Shown here piece after piece: positions 43,271-54,335 of a DNA stretch of 64,000 nt. Within the stretch, counting starts at the first letter, position 1. Every line of letters starts with the position of its first letter. The notes under the pieces are model-generated. The model saw only the letters and a list, made by a program, of their open reading frames with translations. It made no database searches and was not told the DNA's origin. Origin of the DNA: Cliona cf. orientalis (lineage: Eukaryota; Porifera; Demospongiae; Clionaida; Clionaidae); assembly GCA_963930775.1 (NCBI GenBank), contig OZ005689.1, positions 12,710,923-12,774,922 on the forward strand, given 5' to 3'. The translations under genes and the position numbers were made by a program.

Positions 43271-44533
43271 CAGTGGCAGATTTAGGGGGGTTTCAGATGT
43301 TTCAACAGAATCCCCCTTTTGGCTGCACCTAGTATGATGATGGGCTAAATGGAACCCCCTGTCTGGTTACAGAACTAAGAAAACGGCTGCTATGGCTTAC
43401 CTGAGCATGCTTTAGAAAACTTTTCGTTAAGGTACCATTTAATTGCGTGGGCGTGAGCGTCAGGAATGGCTAATTCAATTAGCGAATCGTGAAGGGGCGT
43501 GGCCGAAGAGGCCATACGAGTGCTTTTGGTCGAAGGTGGGCGTGTCCAGAATCGGCCAGGGATGATTATGCGCGTGTAATTAGCGACCGGAAGTGGCCCC
43601 TGAAGAAAAGGCAGGTAATTGCCCACATCAAAGCAAGATCAAAGCATTCTTTCTTAACTATTAACCGCAACGACAAAAAAAAAAAAAAAAAAAAAGCTTA
43701 TTAGGCCTAATTAAGCATGTGGGCGTGTTCCTGGCACTGTGTGGAGTGTGTGCGTGTGCGTTAATGCAGGTTTTATTGCTTCCGATTGGGCGTGGCTTCA
43801 CGGGCCAGTGCTTGGACATCGGCGCCTGGGACTTGGCCTCGGCGATAGGTGGGCGTGTCCCGGAAGCGGTGGTGACCTTTGAACCCCGCGAGGAGGCTTT
43901 GGGGGCGTGGCAGGAGGTCAAAGGTGAGGCCATGTCTGTTAATGAGGCACTGTACGGCGGTGCGATCGAGGGGCCTGTACGGCTGGACGGAAGCCGACGA
44001 TGGTTTGAAGCGGATGTGGTTGCGATGACGTGTTGTTACTCCGCCCACACAGGAAATGAGGTGAGCTCTTGCGTGGGCGGTGTGGCAGAACGGCCTCCAA
44101 GTGTTTGTGTGTGTTTTGGCCTTGAGGAAGCTGTGTGTTTTAATTGGGATTGATTGTGGGCTTCCGGTGGACATCCGGTGGTTAGTAGGCACTTGATTGA
44201 GAATGGTGGTCCTTGGGGAACAGGGTGGGGCTGTTTTGGGCGTGGCCTGGCCCCTCCCTTCCGGCTCGGCTTCCGGTCCATGGAGGATATTAAATGAACA
44301 CTTCCGGCTCTAGCAGCCACACCCCTGAGACCTGTGCAATTAAAAGGGCGTGGTTACACAGCATGCACCTCACTAATGACTTTGATGTGGTTTAGGTGTC
44401 ATATCCCCCACCTCACGCCCACGCAATTTAATGGTACCTTAAAAAATCGATCGATTGGACTGGTAGTTGGGCGTGGCTTTCAAAATTTCGTGCGCTTGAG
44501 TCCCCCCTTCAGAAAATCTTAGATCCGCCACTG
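43271..44533. mobile_element. CAGTGGCRGAT-end element with GC-rich, G-skewed interior
   Basis: The left CAGTGGCAGATTTAGG and right CTTAGATCCGCCACTG match the ends of 19481-19808. 43690-44330 is far more GC-rich than its surroundings, rich in GTGGGCGTG on the plus strand, and preceded by an A run at 43675-43695. Open frames exist on both strands (for example 43719-44153), but overlapping open frames are expected in such skewed DNA. No domain recognised. Confidence 0.5.
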
Positions 44534-44539
44534 GAACAG

Positions 44540-44970
44540 CCACGCAGTACGGTATGGCGCATGTCAGGACCTCGAGACAACTCTTCCACGTTCATCAGAA
44601 GAGTGGAAGAGTGTGGCTACCACATCTCGGACAGCATATAGCTAGCTATAAGGCAACACGGACACAGATGGCGATCATTTTGCGATCGCTCAGAGCAGAG
44701 CGACACTGGAGCTCTAGAGCTGACGACGATAATTGGACATCGATTGCTGTTTCTTCATCGCTATAGCTAATAGTGCTTTCTCCATTTGCAGCGAATCCGT
44801 TCTATTTAGCTATACTCGAACAAGCCATTATCCGAATTTATTTACTTTCTATTTAACCGTGACCGAACGGCGATACTGATAATTATTTTTGGCCGTTCGG
44901 ATAATTAGAGCGAGTACTAGCCGCCCCGAATGACATCCCTAACGATCACTGTATAAATTAACGTGGTGAA
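44540..44970. other. Repeat-derived sequence replacing the upstream promoter of copy 3
   Basis: Shares TTTTGCGATCGCTCAGAG with 18620-18650 and ends TTCGGATAATTAGAGCGAGT near 44919, as near 19228. Homology to the promoter of the complete copy begins only at TTCTGATTGCTAAGAGAG, so the TATA box of that copy is not shared. Confidence 0.45.
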
Positions 44971-45576
44971 CAGGATTCTGATTGCTAAGAGAGATGGCAA
45001 ATAAGGATAGCTTTGAGAAAGTTTATGTTCTTGTTTTATATACAGGAGGCACCATTGGTATGAAAGAGACCTATGATGGTAAGAAAGTTAACAGCTTATC
45101 ACAGGGAAGATGGCATGCAGGAGTGACTGTGGCTTCCCTAGCTACTTCTTTATTACTTCTTCTATGACCCTACGTATATGGCTATGTATTAAAACTTTTC
45201 ACTCTGCTCTAAAGAATAAATTGCTTGACTACCTCCTCATGGCAGATTTATCTTTTGTTAGGTCCTTTATTTTGCAAAGTTGTTGAGATCATTAGGATAA
45301 CCTCAGTATTATTCTGTAGGTTATGTTCCATCAAGCGGATATTTGGAAGAACTCATTCAAAGCTACCCAAATTTTAATGATCCAACATACAAGAAGGACG
45401 AAGAGGACACAGAAGTAATGAAAGGGGTGATTAATGAAAGCAACAAGAAAGTTAATTTGAATCCATATCCTCTACAGTAAGTTTTTTGTATCCACTAAGT
45501 GTGTGTATGTATATAAGCTTACTATCATATTGCACCTGAACTTTAACCAAAAATCATCTTGTATGCATGTACGTAA

Positions 45577-46077
45577 AGTAAGTCATCATTAGTCGACCAC
45601 CTTTTATTGTCGACCGATATCTACTATACGGTGGTCTCGGGTGTGGTCGCGTTTTGCCATACACTATGAACGTATGGCGATGGTATTAATTTTGTGTATC
45701 CTGCATATATAAAAGTTTCACTCGATATGAAAACTTGATATTTATGATAATAGTAAGTAATAATCACGATGAAAGTATTATTTTAAGTATCTACTACTTG
45801 CATGCACATTCATTATAAAAATCGGTGATCGGTCGACATTAGCGCTGTTGCAAATTACTGGGCAGTCGACAACAGGTGTAAACGGTCGCCAATTCATAAA
45901 ATCATGGGTCTAGCATACTCGCTCACAGTGACCTGCAGAAACGAGATTCATACATGGTAAGTGGTCGTTTATTAGACAAATGAATTATCTACCGAATGGA
46001 TTTTGTTTGAGGTTCATAGCACGTACAGAGCCCGAGTTACAGTCCCAAACGTCTTAGACAGTCGAGAGTTGATGACT
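45577..46077. mobile_element. TIR element, AAGTCATCA ends, in intron 2 of asparaginase copy 3
   Basis: The left AAGTCATCATTAGTCGACC and right GTCGAGAGTTGATGACTT are inverted. GTCGAC motifs inside. It abuts the next MITE at 46078. Confidence 0.5.
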
Positions 46078-46079
46078 TA

Positions 46080-46537
46080 CCGTAAACTCTGGTTATTAAG
46101 CGCACCTCGCTATTAAGCGCACATTATTTATTAAGCGCATGCCCTCTTCTTGTCATAAGCTATTGTTTATTAAGCGCATGCGCTTAATAGGCGTGGCATT
46201 CTATGAAGCTGACCTTGACCGGCTGGAAAGTAGTTGGACTCCAGCTATCTTTGGAGAAATGATGGCCACGAATAACGTTATCATGCAAGAAGATCGACTA
46301 ATCGCCAGCACTCGTCAGCTCGAGCGGCAACTGTAAACGTTAAAGTGCTCGATCGATCGATCGAGCGCTAGTGCTAGCTATAGCTAGCTCTAGCCAGGCC
46401 CAGGCCTCGCATCCATCACGTGCCCAAACGCTTGTGGGCGTGGTTATGTGCCGTATAAGCGCATATCCTTTATTAAGCGCATACTGTCATTCCGTTTACC
46501 GCTATAAGCGCATGCGCTTATTAACCAGAGTCTACGG
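46080..46537. mobile_element. MITE, CCGTAAACTCTGGTTATTAA end, TA duplication
   Basis: The right end TTATTAACCAGAGTCTACGG pairs with the left. TA at 46078-46079 and 46538-46539. GCGCATGCGCTTAATA units inside. Same family as 601-1141. Confidence 0.72.
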
Positions 46538-46791
46538 TATGCTATATTATACAGCTACTTACAAAAAATATCTACAAGATCTTGCGAAGTTTCCTAGCTA
46601 ATGCAAGTGCAAGATTCTTAATACACATTCTTGCATGGCAGTCAAGCTCCAATGGAAGTGACATTGATTACTTATTAATTTTTCTATCCTATAGTCAAAC
46701 TCAGGATGGCTACAGAATCATATATGGAATACTGGAATTCAATCCACTTCTGGACTCCAGCAACATGACCATGGAAAATTGGGAACAGATC

Positions 46792-48006
46792 TATGGGCAT
46801 TCCAACACTGACAAAATTGGCAAGCTCAAATACATGGTCAAACTTGAGTCAGATATATGGTCAAACTCAAATATGTGGTCAAAATTGTTGCCTATATATG
46901 GTCAAAGCCGAATATATGGTCAAATTTTATATGATCAAACTCAAATACATGGTCAAATGAAAGTTATGGTCATTTTCCCCATATTATATCAAACATGCAG
47001 CAAATATATGGTCAAATTCAAGAAAATCCCCTTACATAATAGTCACGGATATGACGTATCTATTAGTTAATTGGATCGACGTGACGTCAACAGAATCCGC
47101 GTTCGCGAATAAAATTCGCGATCGCGCGCACAAACGTACACTTACGATCCTTACCTTATGTAGTCTCGTTCACGGACCCGCCCCCTTTAGGGCGGAGTCT
47201 GGGGACTCGCTCCGCTCCTGCGTGGGAGAGCTGGTGCGCAAGACTAGGTACAATCGGACATTGTATTGTATGGTATTAAAGCAGTATGGTAAGCCTGGAT
47301 GAAACTACTAGCTATTCATGTACTATAATATATCCTTCTGCACCTGGTGTGTCTTACCTTAGTCTCGAAACCAGACCGCTCCCACCGCAGCGTTCAGTTC
47401 TTTCAGGATGAACGCGCGTTCATCCTGAAAGAACTGAACGCTGCGGTGGGAGCGGTCTGGTTTCGAGACTAGTCCTGGGGACACGCGGCTAGCTCAGCTA
47501 ATTTCATTCATACTCACCTTACAATGTCCGATTGTACCTAGTCTCGCGCGCCAGCCCTACGAAGGAGGGATTGTAGCGCGAGCGAGATGGCCAAGTCCCC
47601 AGATTTCGCCCCAGAGGGGGCGGGTCCGTGAACGATACTACATAGCGGGTAAAGGATCGATCGCGAATTTTATTCGCGAACGCGGATTCTGGCTGTGATT
47701 CTGTTGACGTCACGTCGGTCCAATTAACTAATAGATACGTCATATCCGTGACTATTATGTAAGGGGATCTTCTTGAATTTTGACCATATATTTGCTTCAT
47801 GTTTGACCATATATGGGAAAAATGACCATAACTTTCGTTTGACCATGTATTTGAGTTTGATCATATAAATTTGACCATATATTTGGCTTTGACCATATAA
47901 TATTATAGGCAACAATTTGACCACATATTTGAGTTTGACCATATATCTGACTCAAGTTTGACCATGTATTTGAGCTTGCCAATTTTGTCAGTGTTGGAAT
48001 GCCATA
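46792..48006. mobile_element. Foldback transposon with ATATGGTCAAA arrays, inserted in asparaginase exon 3
   Basis: Ends TATGGGCATTCCAACACTGA and TCAGTGTTGGAATGCCATA. CAGATC duplication at 46786-46791 and 48007-48012. Arms of about 450 bp: each holds roughly nine imperfect copies of an (ATAT)GGTCAAA unit, then a GC-rich block with GAATAAAATTCGCGATCG. The centre contains a 112-bp perfect palindrome at 47360-47471. No transposase frame; superfamily not assigned (a 6-bp duplication is unusual). Confidence 0.85.
47360..47471. repeat. Perfect 112-bp palindrome
   Basis: TAGTCTCGAAACCAGACCGC on the left is exactly complemented on the right, with no loop: the centre is GAACGCGCGTTC. Arms are 56 bp. 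Probably a hairpin MITE inserted into the larger foldback element. Confidence 0.9.
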
Positions 48007-48951
48007 CAGATCGCTGAGACTGTATACAACAACTACAAGCAGTTTGCTGGGTTTGTCATCCTCCATGGAACCGACACAATGGCATACACTTCTTCGGCTC
48101 TCTCCTTCATGTTGCAGAATCTTGGCAAAGCTGTTGTCGTCACTGGCTCTCAGGTCCCTCTGGCCCAGCTGCGAACAGATGCCATTGAAAATTTCATTGG
48201 TTCCCTAATATTGGCTGGTAGGTATGGGTCCACCATCACTGAGGTTGGACTCTTCTTTAACAACACCCTCTTTCGGGGAAACCGAGCAACTAAAGTGAAT
48301 GCAAGTGGGTTTGCTGCATTTGATTCACCTAATTATCAGTCGCTTGCAAAAATTGGAGTTAACGTTGAAGGTAAGTTTCCACCCATCCTTTTAGCTAGAC
48401 GATAATTTTTAAAGGCAAATTTTTATAGTTAACACGGATGCCCTGTGGCCAACGGACCCTTCCAAGACACTTATATTGCACAAGGAAATGGATCCTAGTG
48501 TGGGAGTGTTCATGCTTTTTCCAGGAATACAAGGGGACATGGCAAGTTGGATGAGTCTTTTTTATCCTTATGTAACTCCCATTCCATGGTGACCCATGCC
48601 CATCCCACCATGCATCCCAGGATAATGTGTGAAAGTATATAGCTAACCTTTGAACTGACCTTATACTATTATATCCCTGACCACTCAGCCACTATTTGGG
48701 CCGTAGTCGATCCATAACAAGACCACCTCACAAACAAGGCCAGTCTGCCATATTCCAGTAATTATTTTGATATTGTCCGTATTAAGATAAACTATAATAT
48801 CACGTACCTCTAACCTCTATAGGGTGCAAAATTACTTCAGAACATGCTATGCCACCATACTTTTGATTGTAGTATAACAGAACCCACTGTAATGAACACT
48901 TCAGTTAAGCAAACATCTGAAACAGCCATGAATATCATAACAAAATGCACC

Positions 48952-49566
48952 TACAGTGGAACTTCTCATAACGGACCCTCCCAGGAGCGGCCACCCACTA
49001 TATAACAGACAACCGCCATGGAACGGATTGAATTTGCCATAGACTTAATGCATTACGAACCTCCGAGGAGCGGACAACCTCTCAATTCACTATAACGGAC
49101 GCATTGTTTGGACCCGATCGAACATCTCAATCAGTATAATCTTACTTCCAAATAACGGACGGCCATGAAGCCACACCCCTTTTCGCGGCCAGTATCGTAA
49201 TTATTGGCGCCATGGCCTGGCATTCCGGGCGTTATCTCGAGGGTCTGGGGTGAGCTCGCAACCAATAATATTGCACATTTGCATGATACAGTTCAAGTGT
49301 GGTCTAGACTATATTATACACAGTATACATAGATCTAAATTGAAGTAGACTCAAATCCAGCCCATATCCTGCTTGACTCTTTCTCCAGTCACCTCAGCAA
49401 AGCTGTATAGCACTGATATAATATTATTATTATGGAATCATACATAAATTGGTTCTATTCCCTAGTTATGGATCAACATTGTCTCTGCTTCTGTAAAGGG
49501 ACAACCTCCATATAAAGGACAAAATGCCCGCTCCCAATGTGTCCGTTATTCGGAAGTTCTACTGTA
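48952..49566. mobile_element. MITE with pogo/mariner-like ends in intron 4 of asparaginase copy 3
   Basis: The left end TACAGTGGAACTTCTCATAA pairs with GGAAGTTCTACTGTA on the right. CAGTRGAACCTC-type ends with TA are typical of Tigger/pogo derivatives. Repeated ATAACGGAC motifs inside. No transposase. Confidence 0.65.
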
Positions 49567-50069
49567 CTTGCTGATACCCATAGGAAGATGATTATTTCAG
49601 ACACTCTTTGGTCCCAAAGTGGTCATTGTAATGAGGTTTTTGTAACTCATGGCAGGTGAATGGTTTTCTGAGCTTAGACAAAGTAAAGGGTGCTGTCATC
49701 CTGACGTTTGGTGCAGGAAATGGTCCCGATAAGAACCAAAGTGTGATGAATGCATTTGAAAGTGCCAATAAACGTGGAGTACTGATGGTCAACGTTACTC
49801 AGTGCCTTAAAGGAGAAGTAGAGGCAGCTTATGCTACTGGATTGGTCAGTATAATAAGTACACAATAAATTCTGCATGTTTTTAGAATCTTTGTTCTTAT
49901 AATAATTAAGGCACTTGCAAAAGCTGGCTTAATTCCTGGAGGAGATATGACGCCTGAAGCAGCTCTGACAAAGATATCATATCTCTTGGGAAGGAGCGAT
50001 CTCACTCAAGAGTCAAGAATTGAGGTACATAATAATTATTATGTGCTTTAAAGATCATCAACAGTTATA

Positions 50070-50280
50070 TACCGTATAGCGGGAAATTTTCGAGGGAGAA
50101 AACTTTCGCGGATCGGTAGGAGAAGAGCATTTCGCGGAGAAAACTTTCGCGGAACGTTAAAACTGGTCGCATAATGGGTGTGGCATGCCTAGAATTTCGT
50201 GGAGAAAACTTTTGCGGATGGCTGAAAAATCGCGAAATTCGTGAAAGTTTTCTCCCTCGAAAATTTCCCGCTATACGGTA
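50070..50280. mobile_element. TACCGTATAGCGGG hairpin MITE in intron 6 of asparaginase copy 3
   Basis: The left end TACCGTATAGCGGGAAATTT is exactly mirrored at 50261-50280. ACTTTCGCGGA repeats inside. It lacks the HIRAN-like cargo of 13662-14310. Confidence 0.82.
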
Positions 50281-50559
50281 TTATTGCCAACCACATTAAA
50301 ATAATATAGGCCCTTCATGAAGATATTCGAGGTGAGGTGTCTCCAGACTCAGAATTATTGATTTCAGAGATTGGAACTTATTACTATTATGGATAGATTA
50401 CTTATGTGGATTCTAGTACCAGAATTTAGTCAGCATTGCTATAGCTAGCTACATGCTCTATATCTTAATAAATGCAACCATGGCTTAGCTATACTTGTAG
50501 GGGAAAATGTTTTAAAACTGATATTGTTCACAATGATGCGGTTTCAGAGCCTGGTGTAG

Positions 50560-51030
50560 CGTGCCACAATGGCTCCGTGCGACGTGCTGGAATGGCCATA
50601 GGGAGGCGCGCGCAACAACGGTTCGCATATACGCCCCAGCCCCACCCACCTATACGGTATATACGCGGTATAGGTGGGTGGGGCTGGGGGGTTTTGGGAT
50701 GGATTGCCAATGGTTAGCAGGGTTAGTCTCGAGGGTTTGGCTATGCGTGATACGGATTGGAGGGGCTGGGGGGTTTGGGGATGGGTTACTAATGGTTAGC
50801 AGGGTTAGTCTCTAGGGTTTGTCTATGATAGGGGGGAAATAATGATTGCCAGAAGCGACAACAGCGGTGGTGTAGTGGTTGGGGCTCTTGTGTGTGGAAC
50901 AGAATGTAGCGGGTTCAAATCTTGCTTCATACTTTGATTTTTTTTTCTTTTCACTTATCGAATTTTTTCTAAGTTCTTGCGAGCCGGCCGAGCCATTCCA
51001 GCACGGAGCCAGTATAGCATGCTACACCTG
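50560..51030. mobile_element. Composite insertion with a tRNA-like segment
   Basis: The outer inverted pair GGCTCCGTGCGACGTGCTGG (50570) and CCATTCCAGCACGGAGCC (50993) encloses a palindrome of CCCCAGCCCCACCCACCTAT units (50635-50690), two GGTTAGCAGGGTTAGTCTC repeats, and the pol III-like segment. Confidence 0.6.
50852..50935 (+). repeat. tRNA-derived SINE-like segment with A and B boxes
   Basis: A-box-like TGGTGTAGTGG at 50868-50878 and B-box-like GGGTTCAAATC at 50911-50921, 33 bp apart as in tRNA genes. A T run follows at 50939-50947. The cloverleaf is degenerate (no convincing anticodon arm), so it is not called a tRNA. Confidence 0.5.
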
Positions 51031-51299
51031 GAGTAGCCAGTCAAACTAGCTGTGAGGATGTTCAATTTGCTGTAATAGGCTAGAGTCCCCATCCCTCCAA
51101 TGAAGCCCTGAATAGCTATGAGATACCATGAATTTTATTATCAACTGCAAAAAACAAACTTATGACATGCAAGCTTAATCACACAATGATCTCACAAGAG
51201 GATAACTGCTACATAATAATTATTTATCACTAGCTAGCTATAGCATACAGCTCCGTCAATATTTCACAAAGTAATCGTAGAGCAAATAAACATGAGATG

Positions 51300-52290
51300 C
51301 CATTAATACTAACCTTGGCAACTCCTTGGTACATTGCTAGTATATAAGAAAAGTCAAATATATACTCTTTCTCAAATCAAAGTAACAACAATTGACTGCT
51401 ATTAATTTTATATTATCTACATATCTAAATCATTGCAAATGATAAGGGTCATGACTTGTGTAGCTCACATCATCAAAAAAGCATGCAATATTCCCTGGCA
51501 TTGGCAATGGATATACAGGTAATATGTTTTTAGCTAGCTATAAAATAAATTAATGTTATAGCTAATAGAGCTGTAGCCATACTTAAAATTCATTATTAAC
51601 AACAAAGTCCGATTGAGAATAAGACACAGATTGTAGCACCACAGCATTTCCCGAACCAGCTTGAAAATACCATCTTGATTGCGTGCCAGATCAACTCTTT
51701 ACCAGCAACACCTTCCACATAGTAGCAGCCATAGGCCAAACAAATGATGAATAGTACCACACTGATCAATAAGGAGTATACATTCATCCCTTCAATCACA
51801 AAGTATTTGTATACAAGCCTCTGAAATAATCTGAAATTGAAGAGGTCCAACTTGAACGGTGAATTATGGTGATAAGGCAAGTATGCTATGAATAATGTCT
51901 CCTTATAAATTCCTGCTATGATGATAAACAAAAACTCTGGTTCTGCATTCCAGTTTCATGCACACAAAGTTACATTCTCAATCCATGGCTATATAGATAG
52001 ACTAACTTAAAGACAGAGCTGATTGAAATAACAGCTCGTTATGTGGCTCTCCTAGATCGTGCACTGTCTCAGAAGTGAACAGTATATACCACACTCTTGT
52101 TGAGGTGCAGCTAGGGTATGTAGTTTAGTACTCCTGATCTGCATTATAGTGAGCCATGTTGTACACACGCGTGAGTCATACATACAATGTGATGTAGTGG
52201 TGAGGGTTCTGCACTCCAGTGCATTCATTTTGGATTGCAAGTGGGAGAATGGTAGAGTGAATTATTGCAAGTTGGTAGGCTCTGTGCAAA
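51300..52290 (-). other. Inverted segment of the duplicated unit
   Basis: The reverse complement matches about 34270-35260 (small peptide gene and flanks), for example the CTCCAGTGCATTCATTTTGG block at 52215. Flanking DNA on both sides is in the normal orientation. Confidence 0.7.
51596..51787 (-). CDS. Small hydrophobic peptide, copy 3 (63 aa), inverted
   Basis: ATG at 51787, stop at 51596. Same layout as copies 1 and 2 with one extra residue in the first hydrophobic stretch, and conserved KELIWHAIKMV, CCG and GLCC. An in-frame upstream extension to 51931 is not shared by the other copies and is ignored. It keeps an open frame despite the inversion and many substitutions. Confidence 0.55.
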   Translation of the reverse strand: MNVYSLLISVVLFIICLAYGCYYVEGVAGKELIWHAIKMVFSSWFGKCCGATICVLFSIGLCC

Positions 52291-52344
52291 ATGCAGGTGA
52301 TGAGATAAGCACACATCTATAAAGTAGCTAGCTACATATTATGC

Positions 52345-54215
52345 ATGCAACGGAATTTGAACTTGCATGAACTTACACGTACATTGTCAGGCCTTGATGT
52401 ATACCCCATAGCTACAGTTGAAGCGTATAATCATCAATGTGCGGCTAATTTATATCGGGTTGTTACAGTTTCTATGAAATCAAACAAAATGATTTTATTG
52501 ATCCCTATGGCTGCTGAAACAATGTATGTTACGCATTGTAGTCACTAATTTCATACCTCGCGAAGTGTGTCTGTTCCAGGGGCCATGATTATGACACTAT
52601 AAGGACGGAGAAGGGGTAACAAAAGTAAGGCTTGGGGATGTTATATTATTACTGTTGTCACTGAATCAGAATCAGATATGTTATGATCTTAAGCCTATTA
52701 TCATGCAATTGCACCCGAGTTGCTATGTATAGTCAACATAAGTGCAAATTGGCTGACTCCATTAACCTAATGGAAGCAGGTAGTGGCTGAAAGCTATGTA
52801 CATGACATGACATGATGCAAGATAGCTAATATGAACCTACAATGTATCTAATTGTGGATCGAGTACTCAGCAAAACACTTGAACCTGAAAGTAATGAGGG
52901 TGATAAGGGTATGGCACTGAACTAAGGTTGAAATATTATTATGGCTACGTCTGTTTGAAGTTCTTAAGTGGCTATATCAACTGGGAAATTTATTGAATTT
53001 TCTTAGGTTTTGACGAACTGCATGATATTATGTTTGTAGCTATGTGTCCAACTGATGCCAATTAACATTAATTATTTGTGTTCAAATATTGATAGTAAAT
53101 TATGAACCATGGATGCAGGCCTGCGTTTCATTGTTGGACAGGTAGCTAGCTTACTGCTACGAGTTGATAGACAGAGTTTCTGTCAGTAATTTAAGGAGTT
53201 TATTTGAACACCGAATAATAACGTTATTTGACATCAGTTGGACACATACACACATAGGATATGACCTAAGAGATAATCGAATACATAAGCTAGACAATTG
53301 AACACATGAGTTTCAAGATCTTAAACTTTACAAGTGCTGAGTCCATACCTGCCAACCCGCGGATAGTCTTGTGCTTGAAATTTGTATAAAATGTGCTTGA
53401 TTTGGGGCATTTTTGCTTGATAATGCTGCTAGCTTCTCAAAAATGTATTAGCATATATGGGCCAGTTTCTCACAAAAAATGAGGGATTTAGTGATTTTTG
53501 TGAGGGATGGGTACCATTTTTGCTTGAAATCAAGCAGAAAGCTGGATGGTTGGTAGGTATGTGAGTCTCATAATATTACAGCAGATTTAGCTACATGATA
53601 TTCTGAAGATGGGGACATAATATTTATAACCAAGAGTGTATTAGGAAGAGTACATAGCTCCTGTATGTTAGTATTGCGCTTATGCTGTGTGATGGTGGTG
53701 TCACAGCACGTAGTAGATACCAGACAAATGCTGTACAAGTACATGATTTTGTGAAAACTGTGTGGCCACTGAGACAGGCCTATGAATAATACTGTAGGGT
53801 AGTCCCTTGGTGGGGTAGTTCTAGTCAGACACTGTGCAGCACACCTGCAACCACATAGCCACGTGCATGATCACTGTGTAAACGAAACATGGATTCTGCA
53901 TAGCTATGGCCTAGCCTATGGTTAGGCTGTCACACGTAGGATGACGCCACCATATCACAGTGTAGAGCTTGCTCGCCCACGCAGTTACGTACTCTTCCTA
54001 ATACACTCTTGTTATGAGAAAAGATTACCACTAGAACAGATGCAGCTGCACTGCTCTTTTCACACCATTATGTCCCGGTGAAAGGGGAGATTCTTGTGAT
54101 AATTTGTATGGTCAATTTAATTCACTTCCTGAATAGACTAATTATTATCAGGACAAAGAATCACCCCAGGACATAATGATGTGAAAAGAGCAGTGCAGCT
54201 ACAGCTGCAGCACTG
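52345..54215 (+). other. Unit spacer upstream of the Cys-rich peptide gene
   Basis: Homologous to 35815-37055, with two MITEs: 53346-53563 (ATACCTGCCAACC ends) and 53631-54012 (AAGAGTGTATTAGGAAGAGT ends). 53130-53220 holds a decayed relic of the Cys-rich peptide's last exon. The CTCTTTTCACACCATTATGT block lies at 54053, and its complement recurs near 54175. Confidence 0.55.
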
Positions 54216-54220
54216 CTGAG

Positions 54221-54229
54221 TATAAAAGG
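54221..54229 (+). promoter_or_regulatory. TATA box of the Cys-rich peptide gene
   Basis: TATAAAAGG in CACTGCTGAGTATAAAAGGA, 115 bp before the ATG at 54336. Homology with the asparaginase promoter (37052 on) runs through CTTCAATTYACTG and then stops. Confidence 0.6.
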
Positions 54230-54335
54230 ATTCTACCATCAATTGTAAGCAGTTATTTCACTTTAATTACTTCAATTCACTGGCTTAAGTTGTTTCTTTT
54301 TTTCTACTCTGGTCAGGAGAAAGGAGGTTACTGCT

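Larger units (their letters stand above)
44994..50396 (+). pseudogene. ASPG-like asparaginase, copy 3, transposon in exon 3
   Basis: Exons: 44994-45078, 45320-45476, 46695-46791 continued at 48013-48370, 48429-48541, 49656-49844, 49911-50024, 50310-50396. The protein is close to the complete copy and keeps VLYTGGTIGM, canonical HGTDTM and NRATKVN. Exon 3 is split by a 1215-bp element with a 6-bp duplication; the element contains stops in the reading frame. The last exon has lost 8 bases, replacing the usual ending with a 12-residue tail. The upstream promoter is not conserved. A protein would require the transposon to be spliced out precisely, so this is probably a pseudogene. Confidence 0.75.

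Noticed and set aside
43719-44153. 144-codon open frame on the plus strand (and a 139-codon one opposite)
   Set aside because: Lies in GC-rich, G-skewed DNA where long overlapping frames on both strands arise by chance; no domain, no splice or promoter support.
46800-47010. Regularly spaced GGTCAAA units resembling a CRISPR array
   Set aside because: Units are short and imperfect, spacing is a few bases, and the array is mirrored in the other arm of a foldback transposon in an animal genome.
46582-47070. 162-codon frame as a fused asparaginase-transposon protein
   Set aside because: The frame merely runs from intron through exon 3 into the insertion until its first stop; the start lies in intron sequence and nothing indicates it is used.
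50866-50935. Possible tRNA gene
   Set aside because: A and B boxes are present, but the acceptor and T arms cannot form together with proper spacing and no anticodon arm is convincing; called a SINE-like segment instead.
51788-51931. N-terminal extension of small peptide copy 3 to 111 residues
   Set aside because: The other three copies have stop codons or no ATG in the corresponding region; the shared start is the inner ATG.
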